In this document: one piece after another, positions 1-9,226 of the stretch
How positions within the stretch are numbered: position 1 is the stretch's first letter
Layout: every line of letters begins with the position of its first letter
Origin: Phytophthora vignae f. sp. vignae
Taxonomy: Eukaryota > Oomycota > Peronosporomycetes > Peronosporales > Peronosporaceae
Direction of reading: 5' to 3'
DNA: 64,000 nucleotides
NCBI GenBank assembly: GCA_016169955.1
Contig: JABJUM010000093.1
Coordinates: 124,001 to 188,000 of the forward strand
Translations under genes and position numbers: made by a program
The notes under the pieces: generated by a model
What the model was told of the DNA's origin: nothing
The model's database searches: none
What the model saw: only the letters and a program-made list of their open reading frames with translations

Positions 1-27
1 GGGGGTCTGGTCGCCGGCGAAGGACTG

Positions 28-516
28 GTGCCGGACGAAACGGTGGCGTGGGGAAGTTGCTATGTGGTGGTTGTCTGCGTGGCCAGCCACCTGCTGAAGT
101 GGCATGAGGCGACTTCGGGGGGGGGGGGGCGGTCGCCCTTGAAGATGGCGGAAGACCACTACGCGGCGTGGAAGAAGGACTTGGAGGAGCTAGAGCAGGC
201 TGAGCGCTTGAGCGAAGCGTTTTGGCGTGCGGACGGCTGCGTAGGCAAGAAGAAACCCGTGAGGACGCTCACTGGGTTGCGCGCCGAACAGCGAGACCTG
301 CGGGCCAAGATGCAAGAAGCCAAGTTGGAAGCTGCTCGACGAGGACGTCGAGTTTCAGTCGGGGAGGATGTCCCGAGTAGGAACGGTCACCACCGTTCCT
401 ACCCCGTGGACGACCGTTCGACCCGCGATCTACTTTGGGAGGGTCAGCTGGTTGACGATGTGGGAGCGGGCAGTCATCCATTTCGGGGAGGCGCCGACTG
501 GCGACGCGCCGGTTAG
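28..516 (+). CDS. Unrecognised coding-like fragment
   Basis: An open frame of 162 codons whose middle part (from about residue 40) is rich in charged residues and alanine (KKDLEELEQAERL, LRAKMQEAKLEAARR), so it would form a helical or coiled-coil segment. I do not recognise a family. It resembles the linker or gag-like regions of oomycete retroelements in composition only. A run of ten G bases near 118-128 could shift the frame. The window edge is close, so it may be the tail of a larger element. It may equally be non-coding. Confidence 0.2.
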   Translation: MPDETVAWGSCYVVVVCVASHLLKWHEATSGGGGRSPLKMAEDHYAAWKKDLEELEQAERLSEAFWRADGCVGKKKPVRTLTGLRAEQRDLRAKMQEAKLEAARRGRRVSVGEDVPSRNGHHRSYPVDDRSTRDLLWEGQLVDDVGAGSHPFRGGADWRRAG

Positions 517-950
517 CTGGCGGCCACGGCAGCGATGGAAGCGGTGACGCGAGCGATGGGTGGGCAGTGACGCGAAGGGCAGGACGGAGGTCACGTGCAC
601 CGCGTGGCTCGGACGTGAGCAGTGAGGTGAGCCAGAGGAGAAGGGGTGAGGTGAGAGCCAGGTGAGCCGGTGACGTGTTGAAGTCGACACGTGAGCCGAC
701 AGAGAGCCGAAAGAAGAAGGAAGCACGGGTCGTCAGGCTCCGTGCGCGGTAAGGAAGTAGGGTCAGTCGTGAATCTGCACTGGAGAGAACAAGTTGATAG
801 CTTTTGCATATTAGCTCTGTTCTCGCTCTGTGTTCTACTTTCTAACCGTTCTAGCTTCCACACAACGCTTGACCGTCCCATCCAGGGCACTCGCGACAAT
901 TTTAACCTTCCTGACTCTGTAGGAGAAGCCCAATATTATAGTAATTATTT
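517..950. other. Intergenic, nothing recognised
   Basis: No gene, RNA or repeat could be supported here. The tail (about 945-972) has a short direct repeat of the type gggcact-gtt-gggcact that recurs near 2108-2140, on either side of the RXLR-like pseudogene. Confidence 0.4.
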
Positions 951-974
951 GGGCACTGTTGGGCACTTCGGGCC

Positions 975-1653
975 TTGGCAATCTTACTCGTCTTCTGAAC
1001 CGCCGTCGCAGCCTGCAGCATCTCAGCGAGCTTCACTTCGTCGTATTGTGTGCTGGAGTTTCATGATCATGACGCTGTCTGCGTTCCACGAGCTGACCTG
1101 GGGGACGTACAGACATCTGCTTCAATAAAGAACACCTGATATATACAAAATTGTAAAAGGTAATTGAATATTACGTTAGCATTATAGTAAATTTTGTATG
1201 TAGTAGCCAATCAGCTTCCATACAATATCGAGAGTTATAGGTTTTCTAGTGTTCTTTATTGAAGCAGATGTCTGTATTTTGCCCACACTTTGAAGGCGGG
1301 GTGAGCTATAAGTTGGTCGCCAACTTTGTCGAACTTGAGAAACATGAAGGCGTCGTCGGTGCTCGGACCGCTCTTCACCAAGTGATCGTACTACTTTCGA
1401 CCTGACGACTTTAACGAGTTTGTAAGGGTCTCCAGCGAGGGCATTTTCAGGTTGAACCCTCTCGCTTCCTCGTTGTCGTCTTCGGGACATCGACTCGCAG
1501 GAATCTCGTGGCTGGGGCAACATTCTTCTGAAGAGAGTGAACGGAGGCTGGGAGCTCACGTGCCACTACCGGGTTCTAGTCTGCCACACCCGGATTGGGG
1601 GTCCAACAGGGTAGGAGTAGTGAGTGCTATAATATAACGCGATAGAGGTACAT
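975..1653 (-). pseudogene. Decayed RXLR-type effector pseudogene
   Basis: Read on the minus strand, this matches the effector locus at 17197-17871 along most of its length. The start ATG is at 1653 and is followed by MYLYRVIL and then a TAG at codon 9, where the paralogue continues its signal peptide MRLYRVIALT. Further downstream are the counterparts of the QPEN-LAGD segment, the core-domain helix ending in a Trp codon (VW), and the TWKADSVM-like segment in out-of-frame form (966-1110). Frameshifts separate these blocks and a 164-bp inverted-repeat insertion (1110-1273) sits just after the conserved Trp region. No protein can be made. It shows that this effector family was duplicated at least three times within the window. 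Confidence 0.75.
1110..1273. mobile_element. MITE-like inverted-repeat insertion in effector pseudogene
   Basis: The sequence is bounded by perfect inverted repeats: 1108-1135 and 1249-1276 are exact reverse complements over 28 bases. A second inner inverted pair (tacaaaatt near 1144 and aattttgta near 1191) lies within. Alignment of both flanks to the uninterrupted paralogue at about 17550-17570 shows that the segment is an insertion in that gene, with gta repeated on both sides as a likely 3-bp target duplication. There is no coding capacity. The family is not identified; 3-bp duplication is compatible with PIF/Harbinger or CACTA types. Confidence 0.65.
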
Positions 1654-1789
1654 AGTTCTTCAGACTTGCAAACTGAGGACTGACGACATGTAGGCCTTAT
1701 ATCCAAACCCACGGATGCTACTAGTTAAAGTAAGCAGTAATGTTTAATTAATCGCTGGTTAGTAGCCCTCTATAATATAGCTACAAATA

Positions 1790-2075
1790 ATAAATATTGT
1801 GCCTGACCTGGTTGTCACCAGCACTAAGAGGCCTCAGAGAGACCGTTTGCAACCGAAGCGAAGCGAGACGTAGGTCTGCAATGGTCGGCGCGTGGACCGG
1901 AGGATGTATGTCTAAGTAGGAGTCAATATCTAATCCAGACACCGCGCCTGGCCGAGACGAGGGCTTCGAGGGGGTGGGGCAGGCCGCGTAGCGGTGCCCC
2001 CCGAGCGAGGCGAAAGAGGGGCGCGGCCCCCGTCTAGAATCCGCAGGCGAGAGCCAACGCGACAGATTCAACGTT
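1790..2075. repeat. GC-rich short repeat, class unknown
   Basis: The block is markedly GC-rich against AT-rich flanks and is built of short self-complementary motifs such as gaagcgaagcgag, ccgcgtagcgg and gagcgaggcgaaagag. A block of the same style lies at 31262-31545. There is no ORF with family features. It may be a short non-autonomous element, but neither termini nor target duplication could be fixed. Confidence 0.35.
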
Positions 2076-2299
2076 ATTCTAATTCCTAGGATTTACTGCC
2101 TTACGTTTTGGGCACTTTTGGGCACTTAACTTTGGGCACGAATAAACCGACACCGTTCGAGAGCTGGGTCAAAGCGGGATGCATCCGTCCGTCTGATGTC
2201 GCGTACAAGATCTTTAAGGTTGATTATATCACGTGGACCGTAAGACGCCACCTTATTCGCAGTCATGCACCTAATTCTTCTTAAACCGGCTCGGAGGGT

Positions 2300-3110
2300 G
2301 GTGAAAATCGATCACAAGGCCGGAATAAAACGTCGCTTTGGCAAGTAGTAAGACACACAACCAAAATGAAAATGTGCAATGTAGTAACACACTTGGCATC
2401 TTCACACATACCGCTTGTTTCGACCAGCACAGCGCGCTGCAAGCCGACACTTGCAATCAACGAATTCCTCGCAACAGTGAATCATTAATCCTTAATAAGA
2501 CGTCACATTTCCGGCCCCGTGAACTATATGGTGTTCGTACCGGGGGTAACCTCAGCACTGGCCTCGTTGGGAGATGCGAAAACCACGGACGAAAACCGCC
2601 GCTCCTTTTTGTTAATGAACGCGATCATGAACGTGAACGACAGCTCAAGTCCTCCCAGTCATCCTGCTAGCAACGCAAGCGTCAGAGGTACCAAGTCGAG
2701 ACCCAGGACGGCCAATTCCAAGTCAAATATTAGCAGAACACGGGCGTTCATTCGCAAGACCATGTACTACAGTAAATGTGTCCTTAGCAAATATGGGATA
2801 AAAGCGGTGTTTTGGCTGTACTGTATCTGAAAAAAATGTGTACTCGGGGATTGATATTATGAATTTCGGCCTAATTTGGACTTCTGGGGCGGTCGCCTCC
2901 CAATACAAAATGCCTAAGAAACGGTGATGTACCTTATATTTCGTATAAGTACGGACACAGCGCGTACGGGGGCGATTGATTGAACCAATCGGCCACTCCA
3001 ATTTTGAGTACTGTAGAACCCACAATACTCATCTCATCTCGAGATGCGAACTACAGACTGTACAGTAGCCTGCTGTTTATATGTCAGTGTAGGTACCAGT
3101 GTATATTATG
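2300..3110. repeat. Fragments of dispersed repeats
   Basis: Two segments recur elsewhere. About 2400-2470 (around ttcgaccagcacagcgcgct) matches 23408-23480. About 2860-2910 (around gaatttcggcctaatttgg and cttctggggcggt) matches 33133-33190, next to the ABC array. No protein-coding frame here resembles a known family. Confidence 0.5.
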
Positions 3111-3112
3111 GA

Positions 3113-3957
3113 GCTGAAACGTGCCACTGGGATCGCAAGTGTATGACCGAGCTGCTTGGCACAACGACCTCTGGGCCATCATGTACGCGTGGTATTTCCC
3201 CAAGGACTCTGTTGATGTGTAGCTTGTGGTTGAGGGGGCAAATGCCGAAGTGAGATTAAATGTTATCGTCTCTCAAACTACTCTCTAGTCTTCCCCTCCT
3301 GCTTTCCTTCTTGTTCTCCTTGTGCTCGTTGGTGCATCTCATCAGCCTGATTACCCCCGGCTTCCGCTTGACTTGATCTCACTATACCTGGGTCTCTCGA
3401 AGACTCCCTGACCAGCCATTGGTGTACCCAGAGCCCGGTTGCCGCCGGCTCTCCCGTCGCCGTCGGATCCTCCGAGTCATCGGCTGATGTGTCCACACGT
3501 TCTCCTCGTCCATGTGCAGCTATTGGCGGTGCTCCCGAAGACTCATGAACAGACTCCGGTGCCTTGGTATGTGATCGGCACAAATGGACTGCTGCAGTCG
3601 TGTGGCTTGACAACCCTGCTGGCAAGAGGCCGAAGATTGTCGCTGTATCGTATATCGGACTTGACGGATTGTATGAGATCGAGAAAAGCGACCCAGAAGA
3701 AGAGTGTCAGCGTCTTGTGTGTTACACCTTGGAGGAGCAAATTAACGGAACGACTTCCTTGCTCCACTACTGGACGACCACTGTCTTCTAGTGGGGTGGT
3801 GTTGAGTCCGGAAGACAACGGCGGTGAGTTCCAGGATCTCACTATGTGGGAGCAGATGACTGAGGCGGCGCGGGAAGGTCTCAGTGCAGCAAAGTTTCGA
3901 GCCCCCATCATCGACAACGCCTTTAAGTCAAACCTTGAGGCAGCTAGCCCGCATTGA
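3113..3957 (+). pseudogene. NLP-family (necrosis-inducing-like) pseudogene
   Basis: A broken copy of the NLP genes found intact at 5222-6001 and 26693-27436. The signal peptide and first third are missing; homology begins near 3113 just before the SQVY-like block, in a shifted frame, and passes through the LLGTTTSGPSC out-of-frame version of the AWHNDLW segment to the PKDS region at about 3213. Here about 350 bp of foreign sequence intervenes. Homology resumes at about 3566 with DRHKWTAAVVWLDNPA and runs to TTSLLHYW, where another frameshift (about 3770-3790) leads into the C-terminal EFQDLTMWEQMTEAAREG block ending at a stop at 3957. The gene is dead. Confidence 0.85.
3214..3562 (+). mobile_element. 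Insertion in NLP pseudogene, probable retroelement fragment
   Basis: This segment has no counterpart in the other NLP copies. It begins tgttgatgtgtag directly at the break, which has the TG start typical of an LTR, and later contains a plus-strand frame reading SPVAAGSPVAVGSSESSADV, a low-complexity gag-like stretch ending in a stop. I infer a truncated LTR-plus-gag-start fragment. Neither a 3' end nor a clear target duplication is visible, so the class is uncertain. Confidence 0.35.
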
Positions 3958-4041
3958 AAGGCGTCAACAGTTTCTCCTTCGATGAATTTCAAAGTACATC
4001 GAGGTAGTGAGCAGTATGGCTATGAGAGCTCGTTATATATA

Positions 4042-4828
4042 CAGTGGCACCTCCCTAAATGAACCCCTCTAAGTGACTATGTGTTCCCTATCTGGTTAGG
4101 ATTCCTCGACTGCAAACAGGATTATATGGATTTCACTATAGATGTTCTATAACTGATCAAAACCTCTTTATTCTCTAAATGGTCGCCATTGTTGGCGCCT
4201 CTACCCTCTAAATGGACGCCGTAGTAATAGACCCAAAGTCATATATATTTCGCAATCACACGTATGCCATAGCTACCACTACTCTCGCCACAACAAATCG
4301 AGCGAAGAGAGAAATTGTATTTGGGATGCTACAAAGAATTTGCAGTAACTGCAAGCTTGTAAATACTGATAAATAAGCTAGCCACAGTATTTTACAATCT
4401 GCGCAGCGTAGATATATATATATATATATTATAAAAAAACTTATAAATATATGTCGAGACAACTACCGGTAGGGACAGTAGATACCAAGCAAAAGATAAA
4501 ACTGCAGGCATGGTGGCAGGATATCGGGACAACAAATATTCCCATAACCTCACTGTATTGAAACTCACGTCAACCTGGGGGATGCGACTCTGCTAATACC
4601 AATGAGAAGACGGAGTAGGAACAGGCAATACCTCGCCTACCGTTAAACAAAAGTACGAAAATGCTGCAGGGGTACCAGGTAAAGAAAGCCCTTGTATTGT
4701 GCACCTATTAATAACATATGAAAATGTAGTCATTTAAAGTGTAGCCATTTCTTTACCTGATCAATTCTTTAAACTGAAACAGCTTATTAGACCGAGCGAA
4801 CTGGGTGTCATTTATAGAGGTGTGACTG
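4042..4828. mobile_element. Pogo/mariner-like MITE
   Basis: The left end reads cagtggcacctccctaaatg and the right end, reverse-complemented, reads cagtcacacctctataaatg, an imperfect terminal inverted repeat of about 20 bp. Both ends are preceded by TA (4040-4041 and 4829-4830), as expected for Tc1/mariner-superfamily insertions. Degenerate internal copies of ctctaaatggncgcc lie at 4170-4220. The interior is AT-rich, with a TA-dinucleotide tract at about 4411-4429, and has no transposase frame, so it is non-autonomous or fully decayed. Confidence 0.5.
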
Positions 4829-5186
4829 TATATATAGCGTAAGTGAACTCAATATACCTTACTTCCAAAACAAAACAAAAATCACGGATACTAGGAGCCT
4901 GAAAATCACCAGGACATCTAATTTTTTTATACGAGCTTCAAATATGAAAAAAAATATTCAGGTCAGACGCCCCGAATACCATAATCCAGGATTTTGGGGG
5001 CCCAAAATGGAGATATTTTATCGGACCAATGAGTCCTCACCACTTTCAAGCGGTCACACCTTTTTTTTTAAAAAAAGTAAAAAAGACACGCCAATTGATT
5101 GACGCAGTTAAATCGCGATTCGTACTTCGGTTGATTAGTAACCCCGTGTCCTAGCAGCACTGCGGCGGCAGTGGCGATTCGAAACG

Positions 5187-5205
5187 AGTCAGTTTCGAAT
5201 TCTCC
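5187..5205 (+). promoter_or_regulatory. Oomycete Inr/FPR-type core promoter of NLP gene
   Basis: The stretch agtcagtttcgaattctcc lies 17 bases upstream of the start codon at 5222. It has the order of the oomycete initiator (TCA followed by pyrimidines) and the flanking promoter region (an ATT-rich pyrimidine motif). The same block precedes the other two NLP genes (27454-27471 on minus, 31898-31915 on plus), so it is conserved across paralogues. Confidence 0.6.
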
Positions 5206-5221
5206 ACCTGCAAGCCACACG

Positions 5222-6001
5222 ATGAACCTGCTGCCACTCCTCTCGTCGGCCATTGCCGCCGCTTTGCTCTGCTCTGTGGGAGCCGTTAGCATCGACTTCG
5301 ACAGGGTGCGTCCGTTTGCTCAGCCCAAACCGGTGACTGTATCCGAGAAAGCTGCCATCAAGTTCCAACCGAGTCTCGCGTATGGTGACGGCACTGAAGG
5401 ATACGGGCGGACGGTGCCGTGCCGCCCGTACCCTGCTGTCAACGCTGCTGGAGAAACCAGCGGAGGGCTGGACTATGACTTAAATAAACCTGAAGACGCC
5501 TGCCAGGGAAAGAGTCTGGGCTCGCAAGTGTATGGCCGTGCTGCTTGGTACAACGACCTCTGGGGCATTATGTACGCGTGGTATTTCCCCATGGATTCCA
5601 GTCGTGTGAAAGGTGATCGTCACAAATGGACTGCTGCAGTTGTGTGGCTCAACAACCCTGCCATCGAGAACCCCAAGATTGTCGCCGTGTCGGCTATTGG
5701 CGCTATGGGCGTGTATGAAGTCGTGAAGAGTGGCCCAGCACCAAAACAGTGTGACGAGGACGTGGGTTACTCCTTGGAGGAGCAAATCAACGGGACTACG
5801 CCACTTCTCCGCATCGATGCCTGGTGGTCCTCCAGTGGGTTGGCATTGAGTCCGCAACTCAACGTGGGAGATTTCCAGGATCTCATCATGTGGGAGCAGA
5901 TGACTGAGGAGGCGCGTAAAGGTCTCAGCGAAGCGAACTTTGGAGCCCCCATCATCGACGAAGCCTTCAAGGCAAACCTCAAGTCGGCTAGCCCGCACTA
6001 A
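5222..6001 (+). CDS. Secreted NLP-family protein, intact
   Basis: This encodes 259 residues beginning MNLLPLLSSAIAAALLCSVGA, a clear signal peptide. The frame is open further upstream, but this ATG is the one shared with both paralogues and it follows the core promoter. The mature part has the NLP (NPP1) layout: a Cys in the CRPYPAVNAAG segment (about residue 67) and a second Cys about 25 residues later, the SQVYGRAAWYNDLWGIMYAW core with YFPMD, the heptapeptide region, and a C-terminal DFQDLIMWEQMTEEAR block. NLPs are secreted and act on plant plasma membranes; cytolytic members need a divalent-metal site built partly from the heptapeptide. Here that heptapeptide reads GDRHKWT: the first His, the acidic residue and the final Glu of the canonical motif are replaced, while the upstream Asp of the YFPxD segment is kept. 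I infer a non-cytolytic or altered NLP. Confidence 0.9.
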   Translation: MNLLPLLSSAIAAALLCSVGAVSIDFDRVRPFAQPKPVTVSEKAAIKFQPSLAYGDGTEGYGRTVPCRPYPAVNAAGETSGGLDYDLNKPEDACQGKSLGSQVYGRAAWYNDLWGIMYAWYFPMDSSRVKGDRHKWTAAVVWLNNPAIENPKIVAVSAIGAMGVYEVVKSGPAPKQCDEDVGYSLEEQINGTTPLLRIDAWWSSSGLALSPQLNVGDFQDLIMWEQMTEEARKGLSEANFGAPIIDEAFKANLKSASPH

Positions 6002-6476
6002 AGAGAGAAACGCCTTGAAACGATATCTGCTGCGTCCAGCAGAAGCAAATAGGGGTTCATACTGGTCTAAGAATTCCAAATTTGAAAGGGACTGAAATTA
6101 CCTTTTTTCGCTTATACTTGTTAGGTATTGAAAAGGATACTTTGTTGTTCTCAGTTCGCACTGACACTCATGTATCCACATTATGTGTTGGCTAGGGTAG
6201 GTTTTCGGTACAAGTACATGTAGAGGCAGAATTGAGCAGATGACACGGGTACAGAATTATAGACTCGATAAAAAAGCGCAACAACTCGCAAAAAAAGGCT
6301 GCACCATGGTTTTGATGGAATCGAAACGAAATATTCCGGTAAGCCACTTTTTTCTTTTAAAAAAAACACTGCCTGACATCTGCAAGTTGGAGTCAACTTG
6401 AAACTTTCAAGAAAATGGTGCTTGTCTACCGTTGGACCGGAACTTGTCAGCTCCGGTTCGCTCGTCTATTATGCAG
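6002..6476. other. Intergenic, nothing recognised
   Basis: This is the 3' flank of the NLP gene up to the retrotransposon LTR. It is AT-rich with no supported coding or repeat feature. Confidence 0.4.
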
Positions 6477-6796
6477 TGTGAGGGGGCACACAGCACTTCT
6501 TAACAGAGGAAGCTGGAGTATACAAACTCCAAGTGAACAGCCGTTCACGGTCCCTGGTCTGAAGGGGACGACTTGACTTGCAAAAGAGGTAGATCTAAGA
6601 CTGAATGTATTTATAGGTTGGTACAGATTTGGCCTGCATACAAATCCTAAGTTACCTATAGTTTGTTCCATACAAAATGTATCTGTTGGCTCTGAGGCCA
6701 CTTGGTCACTATCCCGAGGAGTGACCGATGGCTACATGACTGATGTAGCCATCCCTGAATAGTGACAGGGTTACTATTCCATGTAACCCCGTTACA
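6477..6796 (-). repeat. 3' LTR of the chromovirus
   Basis: About 320 bp. Read on the minus strand it begins TGTAACGGGG, directly after the purine tract, and ends CCCCCTCACA, giving the usual TG...CA termini. The 46-bp remnant at 14355-14400 is homologous to its outer end. Confidence 0.75.
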
Positions 6797-6809
6797 TCCT
6801 CCCCCACTT
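6797..6809 (-). other. Polypurine tract of the chromovirus
   Basis: On the minus strand the sequence aagtgggggagga abuts the start of the 3' LTR, as required of the plus-strand primer used in reverse transcription. Confidence 0.65.
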
Positions 6810-6967
6810 AGATTCGATCTTATCGACAAATCAGAGCGAGGTTACGCCGGCGACTCACATTTCACTCGCAAAGTCGAAATCCATCGACAACGGCGCGAGC
6901 TCTGGCGCCTCGGCTCTCGGGCCTCAAAGAGCAACTGGCGCATCGCCGAGCAAGCCGCAGGGTCTCC

Positions 6968-9226
6968 ATGTCGACCGGAAGCATGCATCCAAAGCGCAGC
7001 GCGCGTGGTGCGAAAGCACCTTCGAAATCACGGGCCGCAGGGCCGAAGACCAGGTCGGCCAAGGCCAGGGACGCGTCGTCCGCGCTGAGGGAGGCCACGG
7101 AGACGGCCGAGGAGGCGGTGCGCTCTCGTAGCAGCACGCCGGAGGGCGGGCGCCAGTCTCGGAGTCCGAGCAAGACTCCCGAGGCCGCGCCAAGTGGTGA
7201 GAGAAGCTCCCAGCCCCAGTCGGGGCGGGCCAAGTCGGCCTTCGACTGGTCGGCCACCATCGAGGGCTGCACGATGCTTGTGCATTCCGGTGAGAGCTCA
7301 CCCGAGGGCAGCGAGAACGCCGCCAAAGACGAAGCGCTGGCGGCAAGCAGCACGCCCAGCTCTCCGCCATTCCCGAAGGCTCCGTCCACGAAGGAGGCCG
7401 AGGACGTCGAGCCCAGCGCCGGCGCCGGCGACGGCAAGCAGGCGGAGGAAGACGACGACGTCATGGCCGACACTGAAGACATGGCCGAGAAGTCGCTGAG
7501 CGACGCGGGCTCCGAGCCCAAGGCGGCGTCGCCACTCAAGCGTCTGACGCTGGCCCAGGGTCGTGAACCTGCCCAAGCGTCGAAGGCGACTGCCGCCACG
7601 AAGGCCAAACATGCCAGGGCGCAGAAGCGTTCCGCTTCCAGGTCGCCCAGCCCCGGACCAGGCACCCACTTGTTCAGCGACTCGGAGGACGAGGAGGGTG
7701 CTGTCCATGAACCCAGAGAGCTCTCCAATGACCTCGACGAGCAGCAGGAGACCTACCGTACTGCTCGCTCGGGCGCACAAGCCAGGCAGCCGTCTGCCGC
7801 GACTGCTGTTGAGTTATCTTCTGGCGGGAGTGCCTCGCGTCCGTCGGGCTACTTCCCGCCCGAGCCTAGCACCGGAGCGCCTGCGCTGTTGGAGAGGCTC
7901 TCGGCTCCTCGTGGCCTTGTCGGTGGGTACACCTCAAGGGGTTCCTATGAGCGTGCACTCGTTAAGAAAGAGCCACTCTTCCTTGGCGACGTTGAAGTCG
8001 CCCGGTGTGTGCTACTAGCACCACACAAGCTCACACTGAAGGAGTTCACCACGCTTCGCAAGAAGCCGGAGGACAAGGGTGGACTTCATCCTGTGTGGGG
8101 TTTCCACTGGGTCAAGCCAAACGACAACATGACCTGGGGTGAGGTGGAAGACCTCTTCTGGCGCTACGTCGAGCGCAAGGGGTTTTCCGACCAAGCGTTC
8201 AAGGAACTCCGTGAGGATCGCACTCTGGCCGCCATCCTGGACTTGCGGGAGCTCCGCATCGAGTTCGCTCAACTCGTGAGCAAGCGCAAGCTCCGCGCGA
8301 GGATGGAGGAGCTCAAGAAGGAGGCGAAAGCCAAAGCTCGTGACGAGCGTGGGCGCGGTGCGACTACGTCTGCTACCGTGTCCCGTGCACCGGCCAAGAA
8401 GCCAAGGACTACTTACGAAGCTGCCGCTGTTTCTCGTCCCAGATCGCAACTGCCTTCGGGCAGTCTGCCTGGAGCTGTTCAACAGGCTCCCATGAGTTAT
8501 CCGACTCCGGGTAACCTCGCCAATCCACGAGCAGCTGGCGCTTGCCATGGAGACGCCGCTCCTGGACGACTCGTTCCACGTGGTAGTGGATCTGTCCATT
8601 ACGGTCAAGGAGGGCCGGCGGAGGTCTCGCACGACCATGGCTACGAGCCTGAGGCAACGCAGCCGCATGCTGGGGCCCAGAGTCAGGTGGTGACCCTGCA
8701 GCAAGAGGAGATTCGACTTCTCCGGGAGCGCGCGTACGCCCTTGAGATCGCGCTTGGCGTCGGCCTTGGTGGCGAGGCTGCCTCTCGTGCTGGCCAGCCT
8801 GGTGCCATGGAGCGGCTCCGTGCGGAAGTTCGTGCGCTGTTTCTGGAGACTCGCGAGCTCCATGGTCGAGTGGACCGTCGGGCCGACGTGACGTCCTTGG
8901 AGTCACTGCGAAGCGAGATCGCTGGCCTTCGGGCCGAGCTCCGTGGCCCCATGTCGTATCCGGAGCCGGCGCATCATTATCAGGCCCCGTATGGCCATGG
9001 CTACGCAAGCCCTGCATACGCCGCTCCGACGTACGCCTCGTCTTCGTCGTCTTACGACCAGCGCGCGTACCAGGCGCCGTACCGCGACCCGACGCCGCGC
9101 TTCGAGGAGGTGCGGTCCTCTCCACCGGGGTACCCACCGCTTCCTGCGGGGTATCCTGAGCCTGAGGGTCATGGTACCTCTTCAGACGACCCACGTAGAA
9201 CGTCGGGTGAGTCGTCATCGACTTAG
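6968..9226 (+). CDS. Antisense ORF of the chromovirus, function unknown
   Basis: An uninterrupted frame of 752 codons lies between pol and the 3' LTR but on the opposite strand. Residues 1-260 are disordered and rich in Ser, Arg, Lys and acidic runs (SRSPSKTPEA, DSEDEEG). Residues about 327-460 look globular (LTLKEFTTLRKKPED, WGEVEDLFWRYVERKGFSD) and end in a basic helix. Residues about 575-657 are heptad-like and predict a coiled coil (LQQEEIRLLRERAYALE). The tail is Tyr/Pro-rich. I recognise no family. Its last 818 bp overlap, antisense, the end of pol including the chromodomain. Antisense ORFs between pol and the 3' LTR are known from some plant Ty3/gypsy elements; whether this is equivalent is inference. 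It stays open while pol in the same copy is broken. A chance frame caused by GC-rich codon use is the alternative, but the part at 6968-8400 has no competing minus-strand gene. Confidence 0.6.
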   Translation: MSTGSMHPKRSARGAKAPSKSRAAGPKTRSAKARDASSALREATETAEEAVRSRSSTPEGGRQSRSPSKTPEAAPSGERSSQPQSGRAKSAFDWSATIEGCTMLVHSGESSPEGSENAAKDEALAASSTPSSPPFPKAPSTKEAEDVEPSAGAGDGKQAEEDDDVMADTEDMAEKSLSDAGSEPKAASPLKRLTLAQGREPAQASKATAATKAKHARAQKRSASRSPSPGPGTHLFSDSEDEEGAVHEPRELSNDLDEQQETYRTARSGAQARQPSAATAVELSSGGSASRPSGYFPPEPSTGAPALLERLSAPRGLVGGYTSRGSYERALVKKEPLFLGDVEVARCVLLAPHKLTLKEFTTLRKKPEDKGGLHPVWGFHWVKPNDNMTWGEVEDLFWRYVERKGFSDQAFKELREDRTLAAILDLRELRIEFAQLVSKRKLRARMEELKKEAKAKARDERGRGATTSATVSRAPAKKPRTTYEAAAVSRPRSQLPSGSLPGAVQQAPMSYPTPGNLANPRAAGACHGDAAPGRLVPRGSGSVHYGQGGPAEVSHDHGYEPEATQPHAGAQSQVVTLQQEEIRLLRERAYALEIALGVGLGGEAASRAGQPGAMERLRAEVRALFLETRELHGRVDRRADVTSLESLRSEIAGLRAELRGPMSYPEPAHHYQAPYGHGYASPAYAAPTYASSSSSYDQRAYQAPYRDPTPRFEEVRSSPPGYPPLPAGYPEPEGHGTSSDDPRRTSGESSST

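Noticed and set aside
6862..7728. Minus-strand frame of 288 codons
   Set aside because: Shadow of the plus-strand antisense ORF; it has no domain and stops short of pol.
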